Shown here: positions 1 through 8,809 of the stretch, one piece after another
How positions within the stretch are numbered: the first letter of the stretch is position 1
How the letters are laid out: each line of letters begins with the position of its first letter
DNA from: Peristeroidobacter agariperforans
Lineage (GTDB): Bacteria > Pseudomonadota > Gammaproteobacteria > Steroidobacterales > Steroidobacteraceae
DNA: 64,000 nucleotides
Direction of reading: 5' to 3'
NCBI RefSeq assembly: GCF_004138335.1
Contig: NZ_RYFW01000001.1
Span: forward strand, 1,116,001 to 1,180,000
Position numbers and translations under genes: made by a program
The notes under the pieces: model-generated
Told to the model about the DNA's origin: nothing
The model's input: only the letters and a program-made list of their open reading frames with translations
The model's database searches: none

Positions 1-564
1 GGTAGCGGCCCTTGTTTCCTTCAGGAAGAAGGTCGGTAGCACCGTGAGTGCCAGCAAGGCGGCCATACAAACGAAGGTGACCTGCCAGTTGGTGCGCGCG
101 AAGACGCTGAGTAGCAAACCGCCGCCAAGGATCATACCGAAGCGATACGCGCCCACCTGAATAGCGTTTGCGAGTCCCCGCTCCTTGGTATCGAGCATGC
201 GAACGGCGAGCCCGTCCGTGATCACGTCTTGAGACGCGGCAAGGATGTTGAACGCGAAGGCGGCCATGATCAGCACCATCAAGCCATTGCTCGGGTCGGC
301 CTGCGTCAACAGCAAAGCGCCGATGATCGAGGCCAACTGAAAGAAGAGCAGCCAGGCGCGGCGGGTGCCGGTGTGATCGAGGAACGGCGCCCAGAGAAAC
401 TTCAATACCCAAGGCAGTGCTACGAAGCTGAGGAGGCTGATTTGCGTGAGCGAGTAGCCGGCCTCTCGGAGCAGCACTGGGAGTGCGAGCGTGAAGAAGC
501 CGAATGGCAGGCCCTGCGCCACGTAGAGCGCGATCAGCAGGGTAATTTTGTAGCTACGAGTCAT
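1..564 (-). CDS. AmpG-like MFS transporter, C-terminus cut by window edge
   Basis: Reading the minus strand from the ATG at 564 gives 188 uninterrupted codons running off the left edge, so only the N-terminal half is present. The protein starts MTRSYKITLLIALYVAQGLP and has about five hydrophobic segments. It carries the AmpG/SLC33-type signatures ALPWVLKFLWAPFLD (around residues 49-63) and AASQDVITDGLAVRML (around 109-124). Known AmpG proteins import anhydromuropeptides, and relatives carry acetyl-CoA or siderophores. The substrate here cannot be fixed because the C-terminal half is missing and no murein genes lie nearby. Confidence 0.8.
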   Translation of the reverse strand, partial: MTRSYKITLLIALYVAQGLPFGFFTLALPVLLREAGYSLTQISLLSFVALPWVLKFLWAPFLDHTGTRRAWLLFFQLASIIGALLLTQADPSNGLMVLIMAAFAFNILAASQDVITDGLAVRMLDTKERGLANAIQVGAYRFGMILGGGLLLSVFARTNWQVTFVCMAALLALTVLPTFFLKETRAAT

Positions 565-989
565 CGGCCACTCGGCCTCGTTGGTCTCGGTAGCGTAGTT
601 TAGTGCGCTTCGCTCGCTTCGCGCGGAGCTAACGCGCCACCGTTCTCCTGGCCGGATTTCGCTTCGCGCTGTCGCTTCGCGTTGCGCGCAGCCTGACGGC
701 AGAGCTGGGGCGTAGGTGGGGGTCTCGGGAAACTGGCGAGCGTCTTCGGTACTGCCAACGTGCAACGGCTTGCTCGAATGGCGGCGGCGGTACAGTCACC
801 GTGCTTGCGAACTTCCCGAGACCCCCACCTTTCCCCAGCTCTAAGATGCGCGACTCGATGCTTTGTCCTGCGTCCAAGGTGGGAGCGTTGGGCTGGGGCG
901 CTTTCTCGGGCGTCTGCGCTTCGCTGGACGCGGAGAGGGGGCGGCAGCACTGAACTCCGGCCGGGCTTCCCCTTGCCAAACATCTGGGA
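565..989. other. Non-coding gap with a long inverted repeat
   Basis: This 425-base stretch has only short Arg/Pro-rich open frames on both strands and none resembles a protein. Its one clear structure is the inverted repeat at 701-842. The left part holds the start region of the AmpG-like gene; no clear promoter could be picked. Confidence 0.6.
701..842. repeat. Long imperfect inverted repeat
   Basis: The left arm (701-731) begins AGAGCTGGGG and continues AGGTGGGGGTCTCGGGAA. The right arm (812-842) is its reverse complement except for a three-base block in the middle, so 28 of 31 positions pair. The roughly 80-base interior shows further partial complementarity (CTGGCGAGC near the left arm, GCTTGCGA near the right), so the element may fold into one long hairpin. 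It lies between the 3-hydroxybutyrate dehydrogenase stop and the transporter start. It could be a REP/MITE-like element or a strong structural terminator; no second copy was noticed in the window. Confidence 0.65.
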
Positions 990-1748
990 TTACTGCGCAG
1001 TCCAACCACCGTCCAGCACCAGGCACTGGCCCGTGATATTCCGCGCCGCCGGACTGAGCAGAAACTCGACGCATCCAACCAATTCATCCGTGGTAATGAA
1101 TTCCCGCTTGGGCATCGGCTTCAGCATGATCTCCTCGACCACCTGCTGCTCCGTCATGTGATGAGTCTTGGCGAGTGAGGCGATCTGCGCATCGACGAGT
1201 GGCGTCTTCACATACCCCGGGCACACGGTGTTTACCGTGATATCCGCGTCGTGCGTCTCCAGCGCAATCGTCTTGCTGAAGCCCACGAGACCATGCTTCG
1301 CCGCCACGTACGCGCTCTTGAACGGCGACGCGATCAGCGCGTGAATCGAGCCGATATTCACGATCCGGCCATAGTTCCTCTTCCGCATGGACGGCAACAC
1401 AGCTCGCGTCAGCAAAGCAGTTCCCGTCAGCATCACCGCAATCAGGAGCTGCCACTTCTCCGGCGGAAACTCCTCCAGCGGCGACACGAATTGCAGGCCG
1501 GCGTTGTTGATCAGGATATCCGGCGTGTCTTCACCCAAAGACGCAAACGCCGCATCGATCTGCTTCGCATCCGACAAGTCGAACGCCAGCGTACGAATCC
1601 GAGGCACACTGTTTCTTAACGAATCGAGCGCGGACTGCTGTAAGTCACAAGCGATGACCTCGTGGCCGCCCGCCGCGAAGTGTTCGGTCAGCGCCAGGCC
1701 GATGCCGCTGGCCGCGCCGGTGATCAGGATGCGATGTTTAGAAGCCAT
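990..1748 (-). CDS. bdhA: D-3-hydroxybutyrate dehydrogenase (SDR family)
   Basis: This short-chain dehydrogenase of 252 residues interconverts 3-hydroxybutyrate and acetoacetate with NAD in the cytosol. It has the GAASGIG nucleotide loop, NNAG, the catalytic Ser in NIGSIHA and the YVAAK motif. Family-specific features include NNAGLQFVSPLEEFPPEKW, TVCPGYVKTPLVDAQI and a DGGWTAQ end. The ATG at 1748 (MASKHRILITG) is chosen over a TTG at 1760 because it gives the usual N-terminus. It follows the TonB receptor on the same strand after about 80 bases and may be co-transcribed with it. A different hydroxyacid substrate remains possible. Confidence 0.8.
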   Translation of the reverse strand: MASKHRILITGAASGIGLALTEHFAAGGHEVIACDLQQSALDSLRNSVPRIRTLAFDLSDAKQIDAAFASLGEDTPDILINNAGLQFVSPLEEFPPEKWQLLIAVMLTGTALLTRAVLPSMRKRNYGRIVNIGSIHALIASPFKSAYVAAKHGLVGFSKTIALETHDADITVNTVCPGYVKTPLVDAQIASLAKTHHMTEQQVVEEIMLKPMPKREFITTDELVGCVEFLLSPAARNITGQCLVLDGGWTAQ

Positions 1749-1829
1749 GAGCCCGGTCAATCAGCTTTTCAGAAGCCGTGTTGTGGCGCTAGGGCGCACA
1801 ACACGACACCTGGAACGTTCGATTCGCAA

Positions 1830-4139
1830 TTAGTAACGATACGTTGCGGTTACCGAGACGGTCCGCGGCGGTCCGTAGAAACCTATCTGGCTGAACCCAC
1901 CCGTCGGGCCCGTCGCGCCGAAGTCATAACCTGCGACTCGATATTCCTCGTCGAGGATGTTCTTGCCCTCGACGGCGAAGCGCCAGGTTTCATCCGCGGT
2001 CGTGTAGGCAACGCCCAGATCCAGAATGTCATAGGCATCCTGATCCGTGATGCTCGCAGTCGTGTTTGCGACCTTGGTAGCACTGCGGTACTGATAACCC
2101 GCGTGAATGCTCATGTCGCCAGCCCCGAGCGACCACTCATAGGTGCCGCCGAGGAACGTCGTCCAGTCGGGCGAGTTGATCGGTTCGTTGAAGCCGCTGA
2201 GATCCACGCGACAGCCGGGTGCCGGCGTCGGGCAGGAAGTGAAGAATTCTTCGAACTCCGCGTCCAGGTAACCCACATTCGCCACCAGCGTCAGCCCCGC
2301 GACTGGCCGCCACATCGTTTCCAGTTCCACGCCCTGGTTCACCTGTTTGCCCGCGTTCAGCACTGCAGTGGCGTTGACCGGAATGCCATTGCGGATCACG
2401 AACTCCTGCGTCGTGATCTGAATGTCTTCGTATGGCGTGTAGAAGGCAGTGAGGTTCAGCTGCAAGGTGTCGTCGAACCACGCCGATTTCATGCCCACTT
2501 CGAAGTTGTCCGCGGTCTCGGAGTCGTAACCATTGCTCGTATTCGGATTGGCGAGCTGATTGCCGCGCATATCGAAGCCGCCGCTCTTGAAGCCTTCGGC
2601 GTAGCTGAAATACAGCATCAGGTCGTCGTTGAGCTTGAAGTCCATGCCGAGGCGCGGCGAGACGTTGGAGAAGCTGCGGTCATTGGTGTAGTCGCTCTGC
2701 ACGGCGATCAGCGTGAACCCGGCAGGCACATTGCGCTCATTGAAGAGCGTAGCGTTCGGCGCGAGCACGCCGGCATATTGGGCGACGAACACGGTCGCCT
2801 CTTTGTCGTCCTCATTCCAGCGAGCCCCGACGTTCAGGTTCAAGCGGTCGGTCAGCGACCAGGTCGTATCGAAGTACACCGCGATGCTGTCGGTATCGAC
2901 GCTGCCTTTAGTGAGCGAGGTCAGGCCCAGCGAGCCTAAGGAGGCGTCGAACGCACCCGTCGCCTGGCCGGTGAAGTAATAGACACCGGCGACGCCTTGC
3001 ACCAGATCGCTGGTGTAGGTCAGTTGCACTTCGCCGCTGGTTTGATCGTCGCTGTACTGGGCAGGCACCTGGAACAGATTGGCGTTCAACTCGTCGAAGT
3101 CGATGAACTGGCGGCCCTCGCCTTCGCGATACGCGCCGACGACCTTCAGGTCCAATGCGTCGGTGAGCGATTGGGTGTACGTCGCGGCGACGCCTTTGTT
3201 GATGAAGCGATCGCGGTCCACCGGCATGTCGGTGCGTTGGTCGTAGCGATCGTTCAAGCGCGGATAGGTGCCGGCCGCCGGACCGGCCGCGACGGTGAGA
3301 TTGTTGAGCCGCTGGCCGCCGGTAGCATTCGAGTTGTCCTGCACGGTATCGGCCAGTATGCGCAGCCTGGAGCTGTCGCCCCAGACAAACGTCGCATTGG
3401 CGCGCGCCGCGAGCACGTCTTTGTCAGAAACATCCTGTCCGACGCGGTTGTACGAGCGTGCCCGGCCGTCGTCGACGATCTCGCCGTAACCATCCCGTCG
3501 CAGGTAGGCTACCGCAGCGCCGAGAAAGACGTGCTCGTCGACCACGGGCATCGAGCCGCCAACTTTGACTTCGCGCTGGTTGTAACTGCCGCCAGTCGCT
3601 GAAACATTCAGCGCCGCCTCATCCGTCGCGATATCTCGCGTTACGTATTTGATCGCGCCGGCGATCGTGTTCTTGCCGTACAGCGTGCCTTGCGGCCCGC
3701 GCAGGACTTCGATGCGCTCGACATCGTAAACGTCCAGCAGCGCGCCTTGCGGGCGAGCGATATAAACATCGTCGATGTAGATGCCCACGCCGGGCTCGAA
3801 GCCCCACAGCGGATCGTTCTGGCCGACGCCGCGGATGTATGCGTTGATCGTGCTGCTGGTGGCGCGGCCGGCGTTCACTTTGATATTCGGCGCGAACGCG
3901 GTCATATCCTCGAGCGTGCGGACGTTCTGGGTCTGCAGCTGATCCGCTGTGAGCGCGGAGATCGCTACAGGCACGTCCTGCAGACTTTCTTCACGCCGGC
4001 GTGCAGTGACGACGACGCTTTCGATGCTGGTAACGGCGGCGTCATTGTTCGATTGCGCGCTGGCCGGTGTCGGCAGCTGTGCGGCGAGAATGGCGGCGAT
4101 CGACAGGCGCAAGGCGCCCCGAGAAGTATAGGCAGTCAT
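1830..4139 (-). CDS. TonB-dependent outer-membrane receptor
   Basis: A 769-residue outer-membrane receptor that would import a ligand with energy from TonB-ExbBD. The N-terminus is a signal peptide ending near PASAQS. A TonB-box-like SVVVTARRREESLQDVPVA precedes the plug, and the barrel ends in an aromatic C-terminus (TATYRY). The family is the iron-complex receptor type common in organisms that take up siderophores, sterols or plant compounds, so the ligand is unknown. The ATG at 4139 is preferred over TTG at 4145 because a GGGGG tract lies about nine bases upstream. It is divergent from a TetR gene with two operators between them. Confidence 0.88.
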   Translation of the reverse strand: MTAYTSRGALRLSIAAILAAQLPTPASAQSNNDAAVTSIESVVVTARRREESLQDVPVAISALTADQLQTQNVRTLEDMTAFAPNIKVNAGRATSSTINAYIRGVGQNDPLWGFEPGVGIYIDDVYIARPQGALLDVYDVERIEVLRGPQGTLYGKNTIAGAIKYVTRDIATDEAALNVSATGGSYNQREVKVGGSMPVVDEHVFLGAAVAYLRRDGYGEIVDDGRARSYNRVGQDVSDKDVLAARANATFVWGDSSRLRILADTVQDNSNATGGQRLNNLTVAAGPAAGTYPRLNDRYDQRTDMPVDRDRFINKGVAATYTQSLTDALDLKVVGAYREGEGRQFIDFDELNANLFQVPAQYSDDQTSGEVQLTYTSDLVQGVAGVYYFTGQATGAFDASLGSLGLTSLTKGSVDTDSIAVYFDTTWSLTDRLNLNVGARWNEDDKEATVFVAQYAGVLAPNATLFNERNVPAGFTLIAVQSDYTNDRSFSNVSPRLGMDFKLNDDLMLYFSYAEGFKSGGFDMRGNQLANPNTSNGYDSETADNFEVGMKSAWFDDTLQLNLTAFYTPYEDIQITTQEFVIRNGIPVNATAVLNAGKQVNQGVELETMWRPVAGLTLVANVGYLDAEFEEFFTSCPTPAPGCRVDLSGFNEPINSPDWTTFLGGTYEWSLGAGDMSIHAGYQYRSATKVANTTASITDQDAYDILDLGVAYTTADETWRFAVEGKNILDEEYRVAGYDFGATGPTGGFSQIGFYGPPRTVSVTATYRY

Positions 4140-4186
4140 GCTCAAGTCCCCCTAACTGACCCGTCATGCGATGCAGGCCTGGATTT

Positions 4187-4204
4187 ATTCATCAGGTGAT
4201 GATT
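4187..4204. promoter_or_regulatory. TetR-type operator copy 1
   Basis: ATTCATCAGGTGATGATT is a near-perfect dyad (TCATCA-GG-TGATGA core). A second copy lies 56 bases away, centre to centre, in the same divergent gap, which points to binding by the adjacent TetR protein. Confidence 0.65.
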
Positions 4205-4242
4205 ATTGACGAGATTGCCTCCACCGGCGCTCGCTGTCAATT

Positions 4243-4260
4243 ATTCAGCAGTTGATGAAT
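4243..4260. promoter_or_regulatory. TetR-type operator copy 2
   Basis: ATTCAGCAGTTGATGAAT shares the ATTCAnCA-N2-TGATGA plan of copy 1 and is dyad-symmetric with one mismatched pair. It lies just upstream of the TetR gene start, a position suited to autorepression. Confidence 0.65.
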
Positions 4261-4314
4261 ACTTGCCGAGAGCTAACCATGTATGCTGTCAGGGTTTTTA
4301 CCCAACCCACGAAC

Positions 4315-5022
4315 ATGAGCACCAAACGCCGCAAAGTCCGTCGGGGCCGGCCGTTGAAGACCGACGCCGCGCCCGACATGCGGGAGCGGATCCTCGACGC
4401 TGCCGAAGATCACTTTTCGCGCCATGGCTTCTGGGGCGTGACGGTGCGCGAGGTGGCGCAGGAAGCGAAGGTCGACACCGCCCTGTTGCACTACTACTTC
4501 GATACCAAGCGCGGCTTGTTCGATGCCGTGTTCGAGCGCCGGGCGGAGATCATCAACAAGGAGCGCATCGAGTCCATCGACGCCTATGTGAAGTCGGCCG
4601 GCAGCGCCATCAGCGTGGAAGGCGTGATCGATGCGTTTTTACAGCCCATCCTGCAGCGGGCAGCTACCGGCGATCAGCGCTGGCACAATTACTTTGCGTT
4701 GATCGCCCAGGTGAACAACACGCCGGCCTGGGGCGGTGAAACCATGGGCCGCACTTTCGACAACGTGATTCATCATCTGATCGACGCGCTTCGTCAGGCG
4801 CTGCCCGATGTCAGCGAAGAAGAGTTGTACTGGAGCTATCACTTCCTCTCCGGCGCGCTGACGCTCACGCTGTCGCAGACCGGGCGCATCGACCGGCTAT
4901 CCGAGGGGCTGTGCAAATCCAGCGATTTCCAAGCCATCGGCCGGCGCATGGCGCCATTCATCGCCAGCGGCTTCGAGCGTCTGTGCAAGCCGCAGGCGGC
5001 GAAACGTAAAAAGGCCCCCTGA
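4315..5022 (+). CDS. TetR/AcrR family transcriptional regulator
   Basis: A DNA-binding repressor of 235 residues. A basic N-terminal tail (MSTKRRKVRRGRPLKT) leads into the TetR helix-turn-helix: RERILDAAEDHFSRHGFWGVTVREVA, then VDTALLHYYFDTKRGLFDAV. The C-terminal ligand domain is divergent. The ATG at 4315 gives a normal TetR N-terminus. An in-frame ATG at 4279 with a GAGAG eight bases upstream is a real alternative, whereas the ATG at 4255 lies inside operator copy 2. The gene is divergent from the TonB receptor, so it probably controls the receptor, possibly the dehydrogenase, and itself. Confidence 0.88.
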   Translation: MSTKRRKVRRGRPLKTDAAPDMRERILDAAEDHFSRHGFWGVTVREVAQEAKVDTALLHYYFDTKRGLFDAVFERRAEIINKERIESIDAYVKSAGSAISVEGVIDAFLQPILQRAATGDQRWHNYFALIAQVNNTPAWGGETMGRTFDNVIHHLIDALRQALPDVSEEELYWSYHFLSGALTLTLSQTGRIDRLSEGLCKSSDFQAIGRRMAPFIASGFERLCKPQAAKRKKAP

Positions 5023-5053
5023 AGCTGCGCCGTTTCAGGTACAACGTCGGCCC

Positions 5054-5719
5054 ATGAATTGGTTTGTCCAAGGCCTCACCCTGGTGCTGAGTACGATTGT
5101 GGCGCTGCTGCCCATCGTCAATCCGCTGTCTGCGGTCGGCATGGTCGTGACGATCACCTCGAACTTGAACGAGCACGAGCGCACCGAGCAGATCCGGCGC
5201 GCCTGCATTTACATGTTCTTCATTCTCACGTCGTTCCTGGTCGCGGGCGGCCTGATCATGAACTTCTTCGGCATTTCCATTCCCGGCCTGCGCATCGCCG
5301 GCGGCATGATCGTGAGCTACCTGGGCTTTCGCATGCTGTTCCCGGATACCGTGGCGATGTCACGGCAGGAGCAGATGGAAGCGGCGGGCAAGGCCGATGT
5401 GTCGTTCACGCCGCTCGCCATGCCGGGCTTGAGCGGCCCGGGCTCGATCGCCGTCGTCATCGGCTTGTCGGCTTCGGCGCAGCAGACCGAGCACATCGTG
5501 GTAGGCCACGTGTTGATCGCGCTGGGCATCGCCGTGGTCGGCGTGATCTCTTACATCACGCTGCGAGCCGCCACCAGGCTGTCGAAAGTGCTCGGCATCG
5601 CGGGCATGAACGCGATGGCGAGGATCATGGGCTTCCTGCTGATCTGCATCGGCGTGCAGTTCATGATCAACGGCGTGCTGGATGTGGTGCGGCTGGCGCA
5701 CGCCGCGGCTGCGGCTTAA
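5054..5719 (+). CDS. MarC family (UPF0056) integral membrane protein
   Basis: A 221-residue inner-membrane protein with about six hydrophobic segments. It matches the MarC/UPF0056 family in ALLPIVNPLSAVGMV near the N-terminus, GLRIAGGMIVSYLGFRML, and PLAMPGLSGPGSIAVVI in the middle. The biochemical role of the family is unsettled; an older link to multiple antibiotic resistance was not upheld. The stop overlaps the stop of the opposing thioesterase gene (shared TTAA), so the two are tail to tail with no space for a terminator. Confidence 0.88.
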   Translation: MNWFVQGLTLVLSTIVALLPIVNPLSAVGMVVTITSNLNEHERTEQIRRACIYMFFILTSFLVAGGLIMNFFGISIPGLRIAGGMIVSYLGFRMLFPDTVAMSRQEQMEAAGKADVSFTPLAMPGLSGPGSIAVVIGLSASAQQTEHIVVGHVLIALGIAVVGVISYITLRAATRLSKVLGIAGMNAMARIMGFLLICIGVQFMINGVLDVVRLAHAAAAA

Positions 5720-6504
5720 CCAAAGACAGCGAACAACTGCCGAGACAGCGCGACCGGCCGGCCGTTCGGATCGTGCAGCAGGCCGGTTTGATTCACATAG
5801 CCGCCGGTCGCGGCATCGATGTCGCTGTCGATGCGCCACCAGGCTTCCGGGCTGAATTCCAGATCGTGCTCGAAGAACTCCAGCATCCAGACCAGTGAGC
5901 TGCCCGGGGCTGGCGCCTTGTACATGGACAGCGCGGGCGTCGGAATGCAATCGATCAAGCCGACGATGTGCGATTCAGTCAGGGGCGCGGGATCGCGATG
6001 GCGAATGAACACTTTGGAAGGCGAGCGCGTGCTGCTGAAGGGTTTCGCCCCCAACGCCCAGCGCAGCGCGAAGTGTTGTACGAAGGCAGGGAAGCGATCG
6101 GGTGAGTAACGAACCTCGTTGATCTCCTCGACCTTCCGCGGCGAATCGACTGCAGCCGGTTTGACGAGCACCGCCGACTCGCGATCCATGCCGTAGACGC
6201 CAACTTGCACGGCGGCAACCTGATCGCCATCGAGCACTTCGCACTGAGCCAGCGTCACCGCTCGGCCAACACGTAATACGCGTGCCCGAATGCGCCACGT
6301 CCCGGCGGCGGCCGGACCAACGAAGGTCGTTTGCAGCGAGCGCAGCGGCCGGTCGCGTGGGACCAGCTTGCGCATCGCTTCGTTTCCTACTCCGGCAACG
6401 AGTCCGCCATAGGTGGCGCGGCCCTGCATCCAATCGTCGCTGACCGTGACCTGGAATTCTTCGCCCGTCGCACCAATCGAATCGAGAATCTCGGAGAAAC
6501 GCAT
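5716..6504 (-). CDS. Acyl-CoA thioesterase-like protein (double hotdog, TesB-type)
   Basis: A 262-residue protein that probably hydrolyses acyl-CoA. It has two hotdog-like halves: an N-terminal one with QGRATYGGLVAGVGNEAM and LRSLQTTFVGPAAAG, and a C-terminal one with GLIDCIPTPALSMYKAPAPGSSLVWMLEFFEHD and DIDAATGGYVNQTGLLHDPNGRP. These match the thioesterase-like superfamily near TesB. The ATG at 6504 is chosen because upstream codons encode no family sequence and would run into the csaA gene. It is the third gene of the acetolactate synthase operon, 28 bases after csaA. Its substrate is unknown. Confidence 0.78.
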   Translation of the reverse strand: MRFSEILDSIGATGEEFQVTVSDDWMQGRATYGGLVAGVGNEAMRKLVPRDRPLRSLQTTFVGPAAAGTWRIRARVLRVGRAVTLAQCEVLDGDQVAAVQVGVYGMDRESAVLVKPAAVDSPRKVEEINEVRYSPDRFPAFVQHFALRWALGAKPFSSTRSPSKVFIRHRDPAPLTESHIVGLIDCIPTPALSMYKAPAPGSSLVWMLEFFEHDLEFSPEAWWRIDSDIDAATGGYVNQTGLLHDPNGRPVALSRQLFAVFG

Positions 6505-6532
6505 CGCTGGACCCTGTTTCGGACGCGGCACA

Positions 6533-6889
6533 TTACAGCAGCTTCGCGCCGTTCGGCACTCGTCTTTCTGGACGGACCAGCACCACGCGTCCTTCCTCAT
6601 CGTGGAATCCCGTGACCAGTACTTCAGAGCGGAATGGGCCGATCTGTTTGGGCGGGAAATTCACAACCGCCATCACTTGTTGTCCGACCAGATCTGCCTT
6701 GCCGTACAGCGCAGTGATCTGTGCGCTCGAAACCCGCTCGCCGATCTGCGGACCGAAATCGATGCGCAGCTTCCAGGCGGGCCGACGGGCTTCGGGAAAT
6801 TCCATCACTTCCAGAATGGTGCCGGCGCGCAGTTCTACTTTCTCGAAGTCACCCCAGCTGATGGGCGGCGCGAGCGTTGGTTGAGTCAT
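6533..6889 (-). CDS. csaA: CsaA-like tRNA-binding protein
   Basis: A 118-residue single OB-fold protein of the CsaA/Trbp111 group, which binds tRNA and has been proposed as an export chaperone. It contains [32 protein letters not shown], then SSAQITALY and [19 protein letters not shown], all family features. Its ATG shares one base with the stop of the upstream acetolactate synthase (TGATG), so translation is probably coupled. Why a tRNA-binding protein is paired with branched-chain synthesis is unclear. Confidence 0.85.
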   Translation of the reverse strand: MTQPTLAPPISWGDFEKVELRAGTILEVMEFPEARRPAWKLRIDFGPQIGERVSSAQITALYGKADLVGQQVMAVVNFPPKQIGPFRSEVLVTGFHDEEGRVVLVRPERRVPNGAKLL

Positions 6890-8598
6890 CAAATTTCCTC
6901 TACATGATCGAGCGCTTCGGTATTGGCGGCGCCCAGCGGCACCATCGGCAAAACGTGCTGAGTTGCGGCGATCGGCACGCGGATCAACACCGGACCGCGA
7001 GCGGTCATCGCGCGGGACATTGCACCGTGCGGATCGGCTGCACCGCCCAGGTCCAATGCCGGAATGCCGAAAGCCTCCGCGATGGCGACGAAGCGACTCG
7101 GTTGTGAATACAGCGAGGCGACGAACCGCTGCCGATAGAACAATTCCTGCTGCTGGCGGACCAGACCGAGCGCGGCATTATCGAGCAGCACGATTTTCAC
7201 ATTCAAATCGAGCTCGGCCAGCGTCGCCAGCTCCTGCACGTTCATGAGCAGGCTGCCGTCGCCCGTGAAGCACACGGTTGTAGCGTCCGGCTCGACCAGC
7301 GCCGCGCCGATGGCGGCGGGCAGGCCGAAGCCCATCGTGCCGAGGCCGCCCGAGGTGAGCCAGCGATCCGGGCGCATGAACGGGAAACGTTGTGCCACCC
7401 ACATCTGATGCTGGCCGACGTCGGTAGTTACGATGACATCCTCCGGCGCGAGCGCACCGACCGCTCGCACGATCCCATACGGCGAGCACACGTCGCTGCT
7501 GCCTGGTGTCCGCAGCGGATGACCCTGCTTCAGTTGATTCACTCGGGACAGCCACAGTGCTCGCCGTGTCGCCTGCACACGTTTCAGTAATTCGCGGGTC
7601 GCGAAGCCCGCGTCGGCGCAGATCGACACGTCGACCGCTTTGATCTTGCCGAATTCGCGCGGGTCGATGTCGATGTGAATGATTCGAGCGTGCGGGGCGA
7701 ACCGCTTTGGATCGCCCGTGGCGCGATCATCGAAGCGCGCGCCGATGGCAATCAACAGGTCGCACTCATCGATGATCAAGTTGGTATAGCGCGCGCCGTG
7801 CATGCCCAACATACCGATGTCCAGACTGTGGCCGGCGGGCAACGCGCCCAATGCCATCAGTGTCGAAGTCACCGGCAGGGCGGCGCGTTCAGCCAGCTCA
7901 CGAATCTCCGCGTGCGCCCTCGCCTTGACGATGCCGCCGCCCACATAGAGCACCGGCCGTTGGGCCGCATTGATCATTTGAGCCGCGAGATCGAAGTGCT
8001 GCCGCGTTTCGAGCACGGAGATCGACGCTTGCTCACGCTGTGCTTCCCTCGCAGGCTCAGACTCGGAGAGTTGAAGCTGAACATCCTTGGGCACATCGAT
8101 CAGCACCGGGCCGGGTCGTCCACCCTCGGCGATGCGGAAGGCTTCCGGGATCACGTGCCACAGTTCGCTCGCATTCCGCACGAAGAAACTCGCTTTGGTG
8201 ATGGGGCGTACCATGTCGACGGTCGGCACTTCCTGAAACGCGTCGGTGCCGATCAGCGACTGCGGCACCTGGCCGGCGATGCACACCAAGGGAATCGAAT
8301 CGAGCTTGGCGTCGGCAAGCGCGGTCACGACATTCGTCACACCGGGGCCAGAGGTTGCGAAACAGACGCCGGCTTTGCGCGTGATGCGCGACATGCCTTG
8401 CGCGATGAAGCCTGCTGCTTGCTCGTGGCGCGCAAGGATGTGGCGAATGCGCGTCGAACGGCCCAGCGCTTCATACAACGGCAATAACGCGCCGCCGGGT
8501 ATGCCCGCGACGATGTCGACCCCCTGCCGCTCCAGGAGGTGGATGATGAGCTCGGCGCCAGTGCGTTTCGGTGCAGCGGCCGGTTGTGTAGCGATCAC
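6889..8598 (-). CDS. ilvB: Acetolactate synthase large (catalytic) subunit
   Basis: A 569-residue ThDP enzyme that joins two pyruvates, or pyruvate and 2-oxobutyrate, at the first common step of valine, leucine and isoleucine synthesis. The N-terminal domain has [14 protein letters not shown] and the ThDP-activating Glu in [14 protein letters not shown]. The C-terminal domain has the GDGS...N ThDP-Mg motif ([18 protein letters not shown]). The GTG at 8598 has an ideal AAGGAG six bases upstream and is preferred to a longer frame from 8628. The attenuator at 8643-8791 lies just before it. No small regulatory ACT subunit follows; csaA overlaps the stop instead. Confidence 0.92.
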   Translation of the reverse strand: MIATQPAAAPKRTGAELIIHLLERQGVDIVAGIPGGALLPLYEALGRSTRIRHILARHEQAAGFIAQGMSRITRKAGVCFATSGPGVTNVVTALADAKLDSIPLVCIAGQVPQSLIGTDAFQEVPTVDMVRPITKASFFVRNASELWHVIPEAFRIAEGGRPGPVLIDVPKDVQLQLSESEPAREAQREQASISVLETRQHFDLAAQMINAAQRPVLYVGGGIVKARAHAEIRELAERAALPVTSTLMALGALPAGHSLDIGMLGMHGARYTNLIIDECDLLIAIGARFDDRATGDPKRFAPHARIIHIDIDPREFGKIKAVDVSICADAGFATRELLKRVQATRRALWLSRVNQLKQGHPLRTPGSSDVCSPYGIVRAVGALAPEDVIVTTDVGQHQMWVAQRFPFMRPDRWLTSGGLGTMGFGLPAAIGAALVEPDATTVCFTGDGSLLMNVQELATLAELDLNVKIVLLDNAALGLVRQQQELFYRQRFVASLYSQPSRFVAIAEAFGIPALDLGGAADPHGAMSRAMTARGPVLIRVPIAATQHVLPMVPLGAANTEALDHVEEI

Positions 8599-8642
8599 GA
8601 GGGCTCCTTGTTGGGCCCATCGACACAAAACCGGCGCTTAAA

Positions 8643-8678
8643 ACGAAAAACCCCCGCCGGCTTTGCACCGACGGGGGT
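8643..8678 (-). terminator. Attenuator terminator of the ilv operon
   Basis: On the minus strand CCCCCGTCGG pairs with CCGGCGGGGG (one G-T wobble) around a seven-base loop, followed by TTTTT. It sits 26 bases after the leader-peptide stop and about 45 bases before the ilvB start, the classic attenuator position. Confidence 0.88.
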
Positions 8679-8704
8679 CGTTGATTCGTAATTTAATAGT
8701 TCCC

Positions 8705-8791
8705 CTACGGCGCGTCGCTGATGGCTACGACCGGTACTACGACGTTGATCAGGCTGATGATCACGGCGATGGGGGAGGAAGTATGGGACAC
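8705..8791 (-). CDS. ilvL: ilv operon leader peptide
   Basis: A 28-codon frame starting GTG at 8791 and ending TAG at 8705. Residues 8-24 read IAVIISLINVVVPVVAI, so 12 of 17 are Ile, Val or Leu. It lies between a sigma-70-like promoter and a Rho-independent terminator ahead of acetolactate synthase. This is how ribosome stalling on scarce branched-chain aminoacyl-tRNA controls ilv operons in enterobacteria. A GTG at 8764 would give a 19-residue version that keeps most of the control codons. No strong Shine-Dalgarno sequence precedes either start. Confidence 0.8.
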   Translation of the reverse strand: MSHTSSPIAVIISLINVVVPVVAISDAP

Positions 8792-8809
8792 GTGCGGGTT
8801 AGTCACTTA

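Noticed and set aside
600-1161. Several overlapping short frames (127, 152, 133 and 77 residues)
   Set aside because: Arg/Pro/Ala-rich, mutually overlapping, partly across the inverted repeat, no recognisable features.
1662-2939. A 425-codon plus-strand frame inside the TonB receptor and dehydrogenase
   Set aside because: Composition typical of antisense frames in GC-rich DNA; the minus-strand genes have clear motifs.
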